From positions 150,769,434 to 150,833,433 of the forward strand of contig CM066727.1 in NCBI GenBank assembly GCA_033961575.1: 64,000 nucleotides of DNA. Reading direction: 5' to 3'. The notes beneath the pieces were generated by a model. It had not been told where the DNA came from and ran no database searches. It saw nothing but the letters and a program-made list of their open reading frames with translations. This DNA comes from Aselliscus stoliczkanus (Eukaryota > Chordata > Mammalia > Chiroptera > Hipposideridae). Positions within the stretch are counted from its first letter, which is position 1. Each line of letters begins with the position of its first letter. A program made the translations under genes and the position numbers. Below, piece by piece: positions 24,510 through 34,872 of this stretch.

Positions 24510-24670
24510 CTACTTAATGGATTTGTGACTTTAGTTAATTTCTTTAAGCTTCAGTTTTCTCTGTTTAAAATAAAGTTGAAATTTCAAGGGTGTTTTTGAG
24601 AATTAATTTAAATAATATAAATGAAAGTACTCTATAAAACATGTGGCACTTAAGATGTTTTAAGAAGAGC
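24510..24670 (+). repeat. MIR-like fragment
   Basis: Resembles the MIR core: 'TTGTGACTTTAGTTAATTTC', 'CTTCAGTTTTCTCTGTTTAA', then 'TGAGAATTAATTTAAATAA'. Ancient and diverged. Confidence 0.6.
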
Positions 24671-24774
24671 TGTTTTATGTACTTTATTTTTCCTTTAGTT
24701 GGAATTAATTCCCAACTTTGGGAAGATATTCAAAGTAATTGTGCTTTAGCAAATGCATTATTTATTTCAGTGAA

Positions 24775-24936
24775 ATACTAAGGACTTCTATATTTCATCT
24801 CATTAAGCTCTTATAACACACCTTTGAAACTTTTATCTTTATTCCCAAATAAAGAACTGAGGCTCAGAGAGCTTATGTACCTTAGGTATATTTATATAGC
24901 AAGAAAATGTCAAATATAGTCACAGACTATCTGAAA
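24775..24936 (+). repeat. MIR-like fragment
   Basis: Contains 'TTTATCTTTATTCCCAAATA' and 'ACTGAGGCTCAGAGAGCTTA', typical of the MIR 3' half. Confidence 0.65.
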
Positions 24937-24953
24937 TTAAAATCTGTTCTCTT

Positions 24954-25343
24954 TTTTAACTTTAAAAAATTAATTATTTATTTTAATTAAATGTATTAGG
25001 GTGACATTGGTTAGTAAAATTATATAGGTTTCAAATATACAATTCTATAATACATCATCTATATATTGCACTGTGTGTTCACCTCGCAAAGTCAATTCTC
25101 CTTCCATCACCATATATTTCACCCCCTTTACCCGCTTCTACCTTCCCCTCCCCCCTTATCCTCTGGTAACGGCTAATCTGTTTTCTGTGAGCTTTTGCTT
25201 GTTTGTTTGTCTTGTCCGTTTGTTGCTTTCACTTTTATACTCCACATATGAGTGAAATCATATGATTCTCAACATTTTGTATCTGAATCATCTCACTTAG
25301 CATGGAATCTCAAGATCCACCCATGTTGTCGCAAATGGCAGCA
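24954..25343 (-). mobile_element. L1 3' end, 5'-truncated
   Basis: Minus-strand L1 3' UTR and end of ORF2. A perfect 16-bp target duplication TAAAATCTGTTCTCTT (24938-24953 and 25344-25359) defines both ends and implies a fairly recent insertion. Confidence 0.92.
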
Positions 25344-25359
25344 TAAAATCTGTTCTCTT

Positions 25360-26665
25360 AAACAAAGTGCTACATAGCCTATATTCAATTAGAAACCCAC
25401 AGACACAGATATTGTAATTTCCTGTCTTTATTTAATAGAGAATGAATGCATTGATATAATAAAACAAAACATACTAACCCCTTTCTACACTTTTTAATAT
25501 ATCCAGTTACTCCAATAACTGGCTATATATACTATTTAATATACATTCCAATATATACCATTTAATATATACTATAATAACTCCAATATATACTATTTAA
25601 TTTGAATAAAAGCTGAGCTAATAAGTAATGAATCAATGATAAGTCTTGGGAAACTTCCATTGCATTCCATATGCCCGACTTACCTCTGATTTTCATAAAG
25701 GCTCACTAATGCTCAGAATGGCTGGAATATAAAAAATATTAGCAACTGTCATTGTAATCCAGAAGACCAGCATTTCTGAAAACGTTTCCTCTCATTAAAC
25801 AAATCTGCTTTCTGTTGTCAATGTTTTTGTCTTAAATTTTCCATTTTGTCCAGAAGGGATATATTTCTTTGACTACAGAGAGTGAAAAAAGAGCAAATAT
25901 ATAAATAAGAAAAAAATATCAGAATGTGTTTTAAAACTCTGTGGGGAGGTTTCTACATAGATTTTTCTTGCACAAGCTATTTAATGTTTTATCTAGTCTC
26001 TCTGACGATGGCTCAGGGGAATAATTCCATGAATCAAAATTGCCAGAACAGGAACATACACAACACACTATGGAATATAAAGGATAATACACACTAGTAT
26101 GGAAATTGGAAAAGTAAGCTTGGGGGATAGTGTCCAATGAGATAGAAACAAAACAAAGCAAAACACTAAGTGTGAAGTTTGTTTTCCTGGACATCATTTT
26201 TCAGACATAGATTAGCAATAAAATATCTTAATTCCTAATGCAGATCTCCACCTAATACTCCACACCATTTAAAAAATCTGGTAATCCATCACATTGTGCT
26301 AAATATACTCATTAACTCCATTATTTTTAATTTGCCTTCCAATAACAATTTTTGGTACTGTAATACTGCTAATATATTTTGCTTTTTGTCCCTGCTCAGT
26401 CTTGCTCACCAGGAAGAGCAGTTGAAGAGTTTCTTGTTTTGATTGATTAATGTTGTAATTTGTATGCCAAATACAATAATATTTGCAGTTAGTACCTTCT
26501 GTGACTAGATTATAATAATATAATCATGTCTAAATGAGATAAAATGAGTTTAAAAGCCAGTAAAATTATGCTGGTCCTTAGTAAAAGCCATGCAAAATTT
26601 GCAGGTCCTTATAGTTTTAAATATGTATAAAATAGAGCTAACACAAGGTTATTTTTATTTTTATT
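25360..26665. other. Intergenic, nothing recognised
   Basis: No gene is supported. 25490-25605 is a TATA-rich patch with imperfect repeats of 'ATATACTATTTAATATA'. Confidence 0.5.
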
Positions 26666-26669
26666 TTTT

Positions 26670-26860
26670 CAAATCAGGCTATCATTGTGGCTATTATAGC
26701 TTAAGACCTCAGGCAAATTACTGAACTTTTCTGAGCATCAATTTACACATTTGTAAAAACAGAGATAATCTTGTCAAATTTGCCAGATAGCTGTGAAGAT
26801 TAAAAAAGATGTTATAAAATATACCTAGTTTAACATAAGGCACAAAATAAATGCTCTCTA
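26670..26860 (+). repeat. MIR fragment
   Basis: Reads 'CCTCAGGCAAATTACTGAAC', 'CTGAGCATCAATTTACACAT', 'AGATAATCTTGTCAAATTTG', 'GCACAAAATAAATGCTCTCT', the familiar MIR order. Confidence 0.72.
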
Positions 26861-26864
26861 AACT

Positions 26865-27125
26865 TATGGTTGCCAGAGGAAAGGGGGGTTAGTGTGCTGG
26901 GTGAAAAAGGTGATGGGATTAAGAAATTCGAAATAGTCATGGGGAAGTAAAGGTACAACATAGAGGATATAGTCAATAATATTGCAACAACTATGTACAG
27001 TGCCAGGTGGGTACTAGACTAATTGGGGGTTCACTGTATAAATTATATAAATGTCTAACTACTATGCTATATACCTGAAACTAATATGAAATAATATTGA
27101 ATGTCAACTGTAACTGAAAAAAATA
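26865..27125 (+). mobile_element. L1 3' UTR fragment
   Basis: Plus-strand copy of the same 3' UTR as 8825-9080, ending in 'ATTGAATGTCAACTGTAACT' and an A-rich tail. Confidence 0.8.
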
Positions 27126-27529
27126 AGAAAGAAATAATAAGTGCTCTCTATAGAAGATATATTATTTATGAAATTCATATCAAACATCCAGGAAACGTAA
27201 GAGCAATGAAGGCTGCCTAAATATTCTTCTTTTATGTATTTAAAAAAAATAATGTTTATCTTTAAAAATGAGAGTTTATAACATAAAACATAACACATGC
27301 CTTCAGCATAACTAAAAAGTATAGAATATTATGAACTTCAGATTATTCATAAGTAAAAAAATAAATACACAACTCCTTCAGATGAGTGGGAAGAACTGAA
27401 CAGATACTACAGATAGTGTGCAAAAAACTATGGTTGTTGCAGATATTTATTTCATATTTCATATAACTTTATGAAGGTAACTGTTATATTAGTAATAACA
27501 AAAGAGAAAATTTAAGAGTAAGTTGATTA
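27126..27529. other. Intergenic, nothing recognised
   Basis: No supported feature. Confidence 0.45.
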
Positions 27530-27545
27530 AAACAGTGTATGCTAG

Positions 27546-27686
27546 GGCCAGCCGAGTGGCGTGGTGGTTAAGAGCTGGCTTGGGAAGCCAGCAGCCCCGG
27601 TTCGAGTCCCACATACAAGGGCAAGTGACACTGCCCTCAAAACAAACAAACAAACAAACAAACAAACAAACAAACAAACAAACAAA
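27546..27686 (+). mobile_element. Short tRNA-derived SINE, best preserved head
   Basis: Starts GGGCCAGCCGAGTGGCG and has a good pol III B box (GGTTCGAGTCC) and a plausible A box (GTGGCGTGGTGG). The tail is (CAAA)n, about 11 units. It is flanked by the perfect 16-bp target duplication AAAACAGTGTATGCTA (27530-27545 and 27687-27702). The head resembles a tRNA with a GAGTGG-type D arm; the parent tRNA is not assigned. Confidence 0.93.
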
Positions 27687-28111
27687 GAAAACAGTGTATG
27701 CTATTTTAGCTATTATAATACAAAACATTTTTATTATTGCAACAAAATGATTCATGTTCTATAGCCACTGGTTTTATATTCTTATATAAATCAATGATTA
27801 CATAGAAACTACAAGATAGTTTGAAATGAAGACACAACATAGTCAATTTCAGGTTAAAAAAAAAAAAATCTTAAGCAATGAGCTCAGCATTGCAGGTACC
27901 TGTGAGATACATGTAGGGGGATATTGTAGAAGTTACAATTTCATTTTTCCTTTATTGAATCTTCACAATGACATTCATTCATGATAATACTTTCATTTGT
28001 TTCTAGGAAACACTACTTTCTGAACCAAGTTTTTGAAAGCTTATTTTACTTTCTGGTATTAATAAAAGGGTTCAACATGGAGGCAATTGAAGTATTGAAA
28101 ATAGTTACTCT

Positions 28112-28508
28112 TACTCAGCCATAAGAAAAGATGAAATACTGCCACTTGAGACAACACGGATCGATTTTGAGATTATCATGCTAAGCAAAACAAGTCAGAA
28201 AAAGTCAAGAACCATATGATTTCACTCATATGTAAGATATAAAACTGAAAGCAACAAATGAACAAGACAAACAAACAAGCAAAAGCTCATAGACAGACAA
28301 CAGTTTAGTGGTTACCAGAGGGGAAGGGTGTTGGGGGGAGGTAGAAAAGGGTAAAGGGATTCAAATATATGGTGATGGAAGAAGAATTCACTCTGGGAGG
28401 TGAACACACAATGCAATATATAGACTATGTATTATGGAATTGTACACTTGAAACCTATATAATTTTACTAACCAATGTTACCACAATAAATTCAATTAAA
28501 AAAATAAA
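28112..28508 (+). mobile_element. L1 3' end inside OR pseudogene
   Basis: Plus-strand end of ORF2 and 3' UTR ('CAGCCATAAGAAAAGATGAA', 'CCAATGTTACCACAATAAA') with an A-rich tail. Imperfect target duplication AAAATAGTTACTCTT / AAAATAGCTATTCTT lies at 28102-28116 and 28519-28533 in OR sequence (TM7 region), so the L1 landed in the gene. Confidence 0.88.
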
Positions 28509-28773
28509 TAGAAATTTTAAAAATAGCTATTCTTTTGGTCAGTGATACACTTTCTTTTGCTAAAAGTTTGATATATATGAATATACAGCTTCCATAATAG
28601 ATAGAAATGACAATCATGTGAGAGGCATGTGTGAAGCATCCTGTAACCAGAAGATGGGATTCTTAAGAATGGTGTTAATGATGAAGATGTAGGGCAAGAT
28701 CACTAATGCCAATATGAAGAGCAGAGTTACAAAAGGAAAGTAAAAATCAATCATCTCTTTAAAATAATGTATC

Positions 28774-29490
28774 TGGGTAGATAACCCAGAAGAGGGATTG
28801 CTGGGTCATATGGTAATTCTAGCCTTCATTTTTTGAGGAACCTCCATACTGGTTTCCATAGGGGCTGTACCAGTTTACATTCCCACCAGCAGTGTATGAG
28901 AGTTCCTTTTCTCCACAGCCTCTCCAACACTTGTTATTATTACTTGTCTTGTTGATAATAGCGATCCTAACATGTGTGAGGTGACATCTCATTGTGGTTT
29001 TGATTTTCATTTCCCTAATGATTAGTGATGTCCAACATCTTTTCATATATCTGTTGGCCATTTGTATATCCTCTTGGGAGAAGTGTCTGTTCAGGTCCTC
29101 TGCCCATTTTTTTTAACTGGATTGTTTGTTTCTTTGTTGTTGATTTGTGTGAGTTCTTTATGTATTTTGGATATTAGCCCCTTATCAGAGGTGTTGATGC
29201 CTCTTTATTTTGTTGATGGTTTTTTTTTTTTCTTTGCTGCACAAGAGCTTTTTAGTGTGATATAGTCCCATTCATTTATTTTAGTTTTTATTTCCCTTAC
29301 CTTTGAGGTCAAATTCATAAAATCCTCTTTGAACCCAAGTTCTATAAGTTAGTACCTATGCTTTCTTCTATGTAGTTTATTTTTTCAGCTCTAATGTTTA
29401 GGTCTCTGATCCATTTTGATACATTTGAAATCTATGTAATTTTACTAACATATCACCCCAATAAATGAAATTTTAAAATAATTTAAATAA
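28774..29490 (+). mobile_element. 5'-inverted L1 inside OR pseudogene
   Basis: 28774-29415 is inverted L1 ORF2 ('GGGATTGCTGGGTCATATGG', 'CCCACCAGCAGTGTATGAGA'). 29416-29470 is the plus-strand L1 3' end ('CTATGTAATTTTACTAACAT', 'CACCCCAATAAA') followed by an A-rich tail. OR homology resumes on either side at the same codon region (second extracellular loop), which shows it was inserted into the gene. Confidence 0.85.
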
Positions 29491-30194
29491 AATAAAAACC
29501 ATGTTCTGAGCATTAGAGTTGTATGCTTGGTAAATAGTCATAAGAGAAGTGATCAGTTACATTGATAGCACAGAATATATAACTGGAGGATAAGCACAAG
29601 TGGTGGGAAGATGGTAAGAAATCTTTCTAGCCATGAACTGAAGACAAGCAGGGTGCAGTTTTTCTTGTTCACAATGGTGGTATAATGAGGAAGCTTGCAG
29701 ATGGCAACGTAACGATAAAAAAAATGGACGTTAGAAGAAAAAATTCAGACACCCCATAAAGATGAAGAAAAATAATTGAGATAAACAATTGTTACAGAAA
29801 ATGGTCTTGACTTTAGTAATGAATGCAGCAAAATATCTGGGGATAGAAACACTAGTGAAGGTAACTTCTAACCAGGAGAAATTTCAGAGGAAGTAATACA
29901 TAGGAAAGTTTTCAGATGACAGCCTTTCACGGTGAGTACGATGATGGTTAGGTTTCCATTTGACACTCAATACATAAATTATAAATAAAAAAATAAAAAG
30001 TACAATCTGAAGCTCTGGGTTGTCTGATATGCTCCAGTGTGCAAAATCTGTAACCTTTGTGTAATTTCTCATATTCCTTTTTATTTTCTTTATTCAAAAT
30101 ATATTTGTGAAAAAAAACAAAAAATAAGTGAAGAGTAAAAATACTGAAGATTTAAATATTGGCATTAATAACTCCCATAAAATGAAGCAATGAA

Positions 30195-30362
30195 CCTTTT
30201 TCCCTGTAAGCATTCCCACCAACAGTGTATGAGGGTTCCTTTTTCTCTACAGCTTCTCCAATACTTGTTATTATTTGTCTTGATGATAGCCATTCTAACT
30301 GGTGTGAGGTGATATCTCATTGTGGTTTTTATTTGCATTTCTCTGATGATTAGTGATGTTGA
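30195..30362 (-). mobile_element. L1 ORF2 fragment
   Basis: Minus-strand piece of the ORF2 3' region ('CATTCCCACCAACAGTGTAT', 'GCATTTCTCTGATGATTAGT'). It ends abruptly at the hairpin element at 30366. Confidence 0.82.
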
Positions 30363-30365
30363 GTA

Positions 30366-30509
30366 GAGGGTGCATAGTATGAAGTGAGTCTGAAATGGTA
30401 GCAGGGGATCAAATCTTACAGGGTCACCCTCAAATCTATAAGACCAATAACTGGCCCTGTAAGATTTGATCTCCTACCATATCAGCCTCACTTCATACCA
30501 TCCACCCTC
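30366..30509. repeat. Long inverted repeat (55-58 bp arms, 31-nt loop)
   Basis: Left arm 30366-30423 starts GAGGGTGCATAGTATGAAGT; right arm 30455-30509 is its reverse complement, ending in CATCCACCCTC. By eye about 49 of 55 positions match, with a 3-nt bulge. The spacer is 31 nt. It may be a foldback or MITE-like element, or an inverted duplication. No target duplication or known terminal repeat is obvious. Confidence 0.85.
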
Positions 30510-30929
30510 AATTTTCACATTCCAGCATACTGTGGTTTTCTTTGTTTATTTGTTTTAATAATTTGACACTTTCTCTCCTCCTTCAAGACATTCACACACA
30601 TATGTTCTTTTACTTTCTGGAAGTGGTTTCTTAGGCACCTCAAATCACTTTTACTCACCTGGCAATTCTACTTTAATATTAATTAACTCTCTTTATGACA
30701 ATATTTTTCATTCTTTGATTTTCTCAAACTCTTATATATTTCCACAATGCCCTGTGCTTCATTTTTGCCATAGTAAATTATATTTTAATTTCTAAACGTG
30801 TCAAGCTACTAGACTTTAAATTTCACAGTGAAATTTATTGTGTGGTTATTTAAATTTAAATATGAATTTTAAAAAATACAAATTCATTTTATATAAGTGA
30901 ATTCATACCAATTCAGTAGTTATATAAAC

Positions 30930-31325
30930 TATTATGCACAATGCTTCTATGAACACTTTTGTACAAGTTTTTGTGTGAATATATGTTTTCAATTCCTAGA
31001 AGTAGAATTGCTGGGTAATATGGTTATTCTATATTTAACTTTTTGAGGAACTGCCAAACTGTTTTACAAGTAGCTACACCATTTTATATCCCCACTAGCA
31101 ATGTATAAGGGTTCTAATTTCTGTACATCATCAATAACATTTGTTATTATATATTATGATCTGTCCTAGAAGCTGTGAAGTGGCATGTCATTGTGGGTTT
31201 TGATTTGTATTTCCCTAATAACTGATTTTGAGCATCTTCCCAGGTGCTTTTGGCCATTTGTATTTCTTCTTTGGAGAAACATCCACTCAAGTTATTTGCT
31301 TATTTTTTGTTGAATTTTTGTCCTT
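30930..31325 (-). mobile_element. Old L1 ORF2 fragment
   Basis: Minus-strand L1M-type sequence ('AGTAGAATTGCTGGGTAATA', 'TTTTTGAGGAACTGCCAAAC', 'TTTGGCCATTTGTATTTCTT'). Diverged. Confidence 0.8.
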
Positions 31326-31334
31326 TTATTGTTC

Positions 31335-32345
31335 AGTTCAAAAAGTTATTTTATACAAATTTAACCAAGGAAATACAATACTGGTACAAAGAAAATGAAG
31401 AAAACTTTTAAAAGACATTTAAAAAGACCTAAATAATAAAAAGACATCCATGTTCACCAACAGTAGATGTAACAGTGTTAATTGAGATGGCAATACTTCC
31501 CAAGTTGCTATGGGTCCAATGTAATGCTTATAAAAATTGCAACTGCTCTTTTTGCATAAGTGGGCAAGCTAGTCCTAAAATGTATATAAAATTGCAAAAG
31601 ACCTTGAACAGCCAAAACAATACTGAAAAAGATAAACAAATAAACAGAAACACTTATACTTTCTAATTTCAAAACTTACTATAAAGCTATAGTAATCAAA
31701 ACAGTATGATATTGGCATTATAATAAACATACATCAATAGACTAGAACTGAGAGACCTATAATACAACCATACATTTATGGTCAATTGATTTTTTTTTTT
31801 TTTTTTAGGTGAGCCATACTGCCAACTGTTGGAAGATTAGCGGCAGCTCACACAGGCTGGACATCGAACTCCTGTTGCTCAGAGCCCAGCTCACACTCTT
31901 GAGTGAGCTCTTTACCAACTGAGCCACTTGGCCTGCCCTTATGGTCAATTGATTTTTAACAAGGGTGCCAACATTACTCCATGGGAAAATAACAGTTTTG
32001 TTTTGTTTTTTTTCTTCAACAAATCATGTGGGGATAACTAGATATCTACATGCAAAAGAAAACTTTTATTTCTACCTGACACCATATACAAAAATCAACT
32101 TAAAAGAAATCAAAGACCTTACTATGAGCACATTTGGAGTTTTGAGTACAAAAACTCCAAATTCTTAAGAGAAACTCTAAGGGTAAATATTTGTAACTTT
32201 GGATTAGGCTATAGTTTCTTAACTATGACACAAAAAGCACAAATATCAAAAGAAAAAAAAGATAAATTTGACTTAAATTTGAAAATACAACACAAAGAAT
32301 GCAATATTTACAAATCACATCACTAATAAGAGTCCGGTAATTTTT
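31335..32345 (+). mobile_element. Old L1 ORF2 fragment, interrupted
   Basis: Plus-strand L1M-type ORF2 ('AAAGACATCCATGTTCACCA', 'GCTATAGTAATCAAAACAGT', 'CATGGGAAAATAACAG'). With the minus-strand piece just before it, the pair again looks like one L1 with an inverted part. A SINE of a second family interrupts it. Confidence 0.8.
31795..31938 (-). mobile_element. Second-family tRNA-derived SINE
   Basis: Minus-strand element with head GGGCAGGCCAAGTGGCTCAG at 31938 and poly(A) tail at about 31795-31807. Target duplication TTATGGTCAATTGATTTT flanks it (31776-31793 and 31939-31956). The head (CCAAGTGGCTCAGTTGGTAA) and the degraded B box (AGTTCGATGTCC) differ from the other SINEs, so this is a separate tRNA-SINE family of the kind common in bats. 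Confidence 0.85.
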
Positions 32346-33895
32346 TAAGACCTTCTTGGAAAGCAAACTCTGTGTGGATAGAGGCTTTCAGGGTTTGAGT
32401 ATAATAACACAGACTCACTCCCTTCTCTTTGCCATAGAAAAGCAGAGGAAAAACAATGTAGGCTTAAGAATTATAAATTGAATCAGAACACAAATCTGAA
32501 CTTTAATTATTTCTATTCAGGGCTACATGGATAATCATTATGCCATCAAATACCTTAATGATTTTTTACTCATATTTCTCTGGTAGCATATTATATCCAA
32601 TATGGAACTCTATATATTTTAGTGATTTCTTTGAAGGGTCATTTTTAAAATCTGACAGGATATCAATACTACTACTGTCTTAAAAGGCTTTGAATATTTG
32701 AGTGCATATATGCAGGAGTGAGTAGAGAGGAAGTCCTAAGAAGAATCAACTGATTTTTTTTTTTAAGAAGCTCCTTTCATTTATCTCAGATATCCAAACA
32801 GTTAACATTTCCCCTTAGTTTGTTCTGGGACCATTTTGCCACTATCACAATTTAACTCTCAAATAACTCATTTAGTTTAAAACATTGGCCCTCTAACTTG
32901 TCTTTCTGACTCTAATATCTAAAAGTGCATTCTCAATACAGTTAACAGAACAATCTTTCTTTAATAAACATCTGATCACATAGAGTCTTAGATTAGAAAA
33001 AGAAAACTGTCATATGAACCACCTACCTCAGAATCACCTTCAGTCCATATTTCTATAGTAGACTCAAGGTAAATTGAATATATATTTATGGACTTTGAAA
33101 TAAATAAGGTAGGTGAATCTTATTCACCCCAAATTTTTAGGTATAAATTTACCAGATAAAGTCTTGGTATATATTACTAAGTACATGTTAAAAGCTTTTT
33201 ATGATTTGAAGCCTACTTTTTTTTTTTCCTAGTCTTATTGAATATTGTCTCAATAGAGAAAACCTTCTCCCCCAAAGGCAGCTAACATTTATTGAGAGCT
33301 CTGTCTGGGCCACATGCAGATCTAGAATCACTTTATATATACTGTCTTATTTCATTCTCAAAATAACCTTATAAATAAGAATTATTATTATTATAATCTA
33401 TTTTACAACTGAAGAGACCTACTAACAAAGAATTTGGGAAACTTGATCAGGCTCATAAGTATGTCTGGATCTAAACCCTGACTGACTGGCTCAAAAGTCT
33501 ATACTCTTGAATTATCAGCCTTGTAATATTAGCTAGTAGTATCTGAAGCACTTTCTACAGTCCAGGGGTAGTTTATGTTGCTATACTTATTCCTATAAAA
33601 TTCTCTTATGATTAATATATAATTAAAATAGTTTTCTGAGATGGTCAATACTATGTTTTACAGAGTACATGAAATTTAATATTTGTGTTGATAACTCGAA
33701 GAAAGGACACTTACTATAGCACAGACAGGAACACTAATCATAAGGAGAAGTAGGAAGGAAAGGTGCATTGTGTTAAAAAAAAGTTTGGGTTAAAGTTTTA
33801 TGAGAAGCCTAACTAATTCAAGAGCAGATGAAGTAAAAATGCATAAAAATTTTTATTTACTTTTTTCTCCAAGATTTTAATATAAAAATATTTCC
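32346..33895. other. Intergenic, with a MIR at 33265-33510
   Basis: About 1.5 kb in the 3' flank of the second OR gene. 33265-33510 resembles MIR ('CTAACATTTATTGAGAGCTC', 'ATTCTCAAAATAACCTTATA', 'TACAACTGAAGAGAC'). No gene is supported. Confidence 0.5.
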
Positions 33896-34834
33896 TCATT
33901 TTTTGAAGAAAAAGAAAATCTTTTGGAGTGTATCTCTGAAGGCTTGTTTCACTTGCTGGTTTCTTAGAGTGTAAATGAAAGGGTTTAATAAAGGGGCAAC
34001 CGAGGTATAGATAACAGCTATACCTTTGGATAAAGTCACCCTTTCTTTTGCTGATGGCTTCATGTAAATAAAGATACAACTACCATAAGTAAGGCAGATG
34101 ACAATCATATGAGAAGAACAAGTGGAAAAAGGCTTCATTCTTTTCTGAGAGGAGGGGATCTTTAGAATGGTCTTGATAATATATGCATAGGAAAGAATCA
34201 CTAACAACAATGTGACTACGAGTGTTACAACAGCTGAGACAAATGAAACCGATTCTAGGAAATGAGTGTCTGTGCAAGAAATCTGTAGCACAGGGGAAGT
34301 GTCACATATGAAATGATCAATGACTTTGGAAGCACAGAATTCCAGTTTCAGTCCCAAGACCAGTGGTGGAAAGGTAATCAGAAAGCCAGCTGTCCATGAA
34401 CTGAGTACAAGTTGGTAGCAAACTTTGTTGCTCATAATGATTGGGTAATGTAGGGGTTTGCAGATGGCTACATAACGGTCATAGGACATGGCAGCCAGAA
34501 GGTAAAACTCTGTAACTCCCAGCAAGAGGAAAAAGAATAACTGAGATGCACAGGCATTGTAGGAAATAATTTTGTTTTTCGTCACGATGGTTATCAGGAA
34601 TCTGGGAATACAGGTTGTTGTCAATGAAACCTCCAAGAAGGAGAAATTTCGGAGAAAAAAATACATAGGAGTCTTGAGGCAGGGATCCAGCAAGGTAAGG
34701 AGGATAATGGATAAGTTCCCTATCACACTAAACATATAGTTTAGAAAGAGAAATATAAAAATCACAATTTGCAGTTGTGGGTCATCAGTCAGTCCCAGGA
34801 GAATGAACTCTATCTCTCTTGACTGGTTCTTCAT
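33896..34834 (-). CDS. Olfactory receptor, OR6C-like (intact)
   Basis: A 312-residue odorant receptor GPCR. The N-glycosylation site is Asn3-Gln-Ser. Motifs: LKTPMYFFL at 53-61, Cys95, [10 protein letters not shown] at 116-125, loop cysteines 167, 177 and 187, SY at 215-216, KPFSTCSSH at 234-242, and [12 protein letters not shown] at 281-292. The TM6 motif has Pro where family members have Ala (KAFSTC). The C-terminus ends in a run of four Phe and two Lys. The frame is open 65 codons further upstream to 35029, but I chose the internal ATG because it starts the family's conserved N-terminus (MKNQS), gives the normal length, and the acceptor TTTATTTAATAG ends 15 bases before it, placing the extra codons in an intron. 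Close to human OR6C-type receptors; the ortholog is not assigned. Confidence 0.93.
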   Translation of the reverse strand: MKNQSREIEFILLGLTDDPQLQIVIFIFLFLNYMFSVIGNLSIILLTLLDPCLKTPMYFFLRNFSFLEVSLTTTCIPRFLITIVTKNKIISYNACASQLFFFLLLGVTEFYLLAAMSYDRYVAICKPLHYPIIMSNKVCYQLVLSSWTAGFLITFPPLVLGLKLEFCASKVIDHFICDTSPVLQISCTDTHFLESVSFVSAVVTLVVTLLLVILSYAYIIKTILKIPSSQKRMKPFSTCSSHMIVICLTYGSCIFIYMKPSAKERVTLSKGIAVIYTSVAPLLNPFIYTLRNQQVKQAFRDTLQKIFFFFKK

Positions 34835-34848
34835 TTCAGATTTGAGTC

Positions 34849-34872
34849 CTATTAAATAAACATAGGAAAACA
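34849..34872 (-). promoter_or_regulatory. Candidate 3' splice acceptor of OR exon
   Basis: The minus-strand sequence TTTTCCTATGTTTATTTAATAG ends 15 bases before the ATG at 34834. It decides the start over the longer open frame. Confidence 0.55.

Larger units (their letters stand above)
28015..30072 (-). pseudogene. OR6C-like pseudogene split by two L1s
   Basis: Minus-strand OR remnant in three pieces. 30072-29500 holds the N-terminus through TM4 and the second extracellular loop; it opens with ATG, has Asn3-Tyr-Thr, and shows frameshifts from TM1 on. After a 0.7-kb L1, 28771-28516 holds TM5 to TM7 start, matching the intact genes base by base ('ATACAGCTTCCATAATAGAT', 'GACAATCATGTGAGA'). After a second L1, 28107-28015 holds TM7 and the tail ('AAAAGGGTTCAACATGG'). 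Internal deletions are also present, for example in the TM6 and C-terminal parts. It cannot encode a receptor. It shares the orientation of the flanking ORs, consistent with tandem duplication. Confidence 0.9.

Noticed and set aside
27546..27620. A functional tRNA gene
   Set aside because: The A/B boxes and tRNA-like head belong to a SINE with a poly(CAAA) tail and target duplications; the cloverleaf 3' acceptor arm is missing.
27489..27764. Open frames with repeated Thr-Asn-Lys-Gln or Cys-Leu-Phe-Val
   Set aside because: They come from the (CAAA)n tail of the SINE at 27546.
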